The notes under the pieces were generated by a model. That model had not been told where the DNA came from. It saw only the letters and a program-made list of their open reading frames with translations, and did no database searches. The position numbers and the translations under genes were made by a program. A stretch of DNA of 5,342 bases from an uncultured Actinomycetes bacterium (GTDB lineage: Bacteria; Actinomycetota; Actinomycetes; S36-B12; UBA5976), in assembly GCA_937896305.1 (NCBI GenBank), contig CALBND010000072.1:1-5342 (forward strand), given 5' to 3'. Shown here piece by piece: positions 4,958-5,342 of the stretch (the first letter of the stretch is position 1; each line of letters begins with the position of its first letter).

Positions 4958-5342
4958 ATGAACCAGCCTTTATTGCATGTGATGATCCCCGCATACGGGC
5001 CCAGTCCTTATTTGCGACAAACCCTTGAATCTGCAGTAAAACAATTGGCTTTAGAAATCCCCATTACAGTAATTGAAGATCCTTCAGATTTCTTAGGAAT
5101 CGAATCGTTAGTTAAGGAATTTGCGCCCAGGGTTTCCTATTTAAAGAATAATTCGAGATTAGGCATAGCTGGAAACTTTAATGAATCTATAAAACAAAGC
5201 ACAGGAGTTTTTACACAAATTTGTGGCTCAGATGATTTAATCATATCAAATCCGATAAACGATATAGAAGCTCTTAAAAGTGAAAGTTTAAACATTTCTG
5301 TAATTGGTTTTGATGTAAATATTATTGATGAAAATAATAAAA
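4958..5342 (+). CDS. Family 2 glycosyltransferase, N-terminal part (3'-truncated by window edge)
   Basis: An open frame without a stop to the window edge encodes 128 complete residues of a GT-A family 2 glycosyltransferase. Visible elements are the first strand HVMIPAYGPSPYLRQTLES (7-25), ITVIEDPS (36-43; D41 at the nucleotide-binding Asp position), VSYLKNNSRLGIAGNFN (59-75; the usual N-x-G-x-x-x-N-x-N region) and FTQICGSDDLI (85-95; DD 92-93 as the metal-binding DxD-like motif). It therefore looks catalytically intact as far as seen. It differs from the DPM1-like enzyme on the other strand and is closer to the enzymes that add sugars within a polysaccharide repeat; acceptor and donor are unknown. 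The ATG at 4958 is chosen from its Shine-Dalgarno and the normal distance to MIPAY. An in-frame ATG at 4931 would add nine residues (MQESSITGE). It is transcribed divergently from the five-gene operon, suggesting that more of the surface-glycan locus lies to the right. Confidence 0.87.
   Translation, partial: MNQPLLHVMIPAYGPSPYLRQTLESAVKQLALEIPITVIEDPSDFLGIESLVKEFAPRVSYLKNNSRLGIAGNFNESIKQSTGVFTQICGSDDLIISNPINDIEALKSESLNISVIGFDVNIIDENNK

Noticed and set aside
1..5342. CRISPR array, insertion sequence, prophage or defence system
   Set aside because: No regularly spaced repeats, transposase or integrase motifs, terminal inverted repeats or known defence domains were found on either strand.

Overview
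The window looks like a piece of a low-GC actinobacterial chromosome. The left edge carries the C-terminal part of DNA gyrase subunit A. It overlaps by an ATGA junction with a DUF3566 membrane protein, a gene pair characteristic of Actinobacteria (Mycobacterium tuberculosis Rv0006-Rv0007 is the familiar case). Base composition is low for that phylum: hand counts give 38% GC in positions 1-60, 42% in 1351-1680, 30% in 3421-3480 and 20% in 3841-3900. This would fit a streamlined aquatic lineage, such as freshwater acI/Nanopelagicales or marine Actinomarina-like bacteria. That placement is inference; the genus cannot be fixed from this window.

Layout. Positions 2-1344 (+ strand) hold gyrA (3' part) and the DUF3566 gene. 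Positions 1341-4883 (- strand) hold five tightly packed genes, read right to left: a DPM1-like family 2 glycosyltransferase, a DUF2304 membrane protein, a glycerophosphodiester phosphodiesterase (GDPD), a family 4 glycosyltransferase, and a small ABM-fold (YgiN-like) monooxygenase-type protein. The gene junctions are a 1-bp overlap, a 6-bp gap, a 0-bp abutment and a 10-bp gap, so this is almost certainly one transcription unit. It runs convergently into the gyrA-DUF3566 unit, and the two end genes share the TTAA at 1341-1344 for their stop codons. A short divergent promoter region (4884-4957) separates the operon from a second family 2 glycosyltransferase on the + strand, which runs off the right edge.

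How the genes may work together. The GT2 + DUF2304 pair resembles systems that charge a polyprenyl-phosphate carrier with one sugar for later transfer outside the membrane; streptococcal GacI/GacJ is the precedent I know. The GT4 enzyme and the right-edge GT2 would build other glycosidic linkages of a surface glycan. A cytosolic GDPD could recycle or supply glycerol-3-phosphate. The ABM protein has no obvious glycan role. The picture is therefore the edge of a cell-surface polysaccharide locus next to gyrA, which in Actinobacteria usually lies near the replication origin. I see no RNA gene, CRISPR array, insertion sequence or convincing terminator, and no gene-free stretch longer than about 75 bases. 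I do not see clear evidence of a wholly new system; the most interesting points are the composition of the operon and its position.
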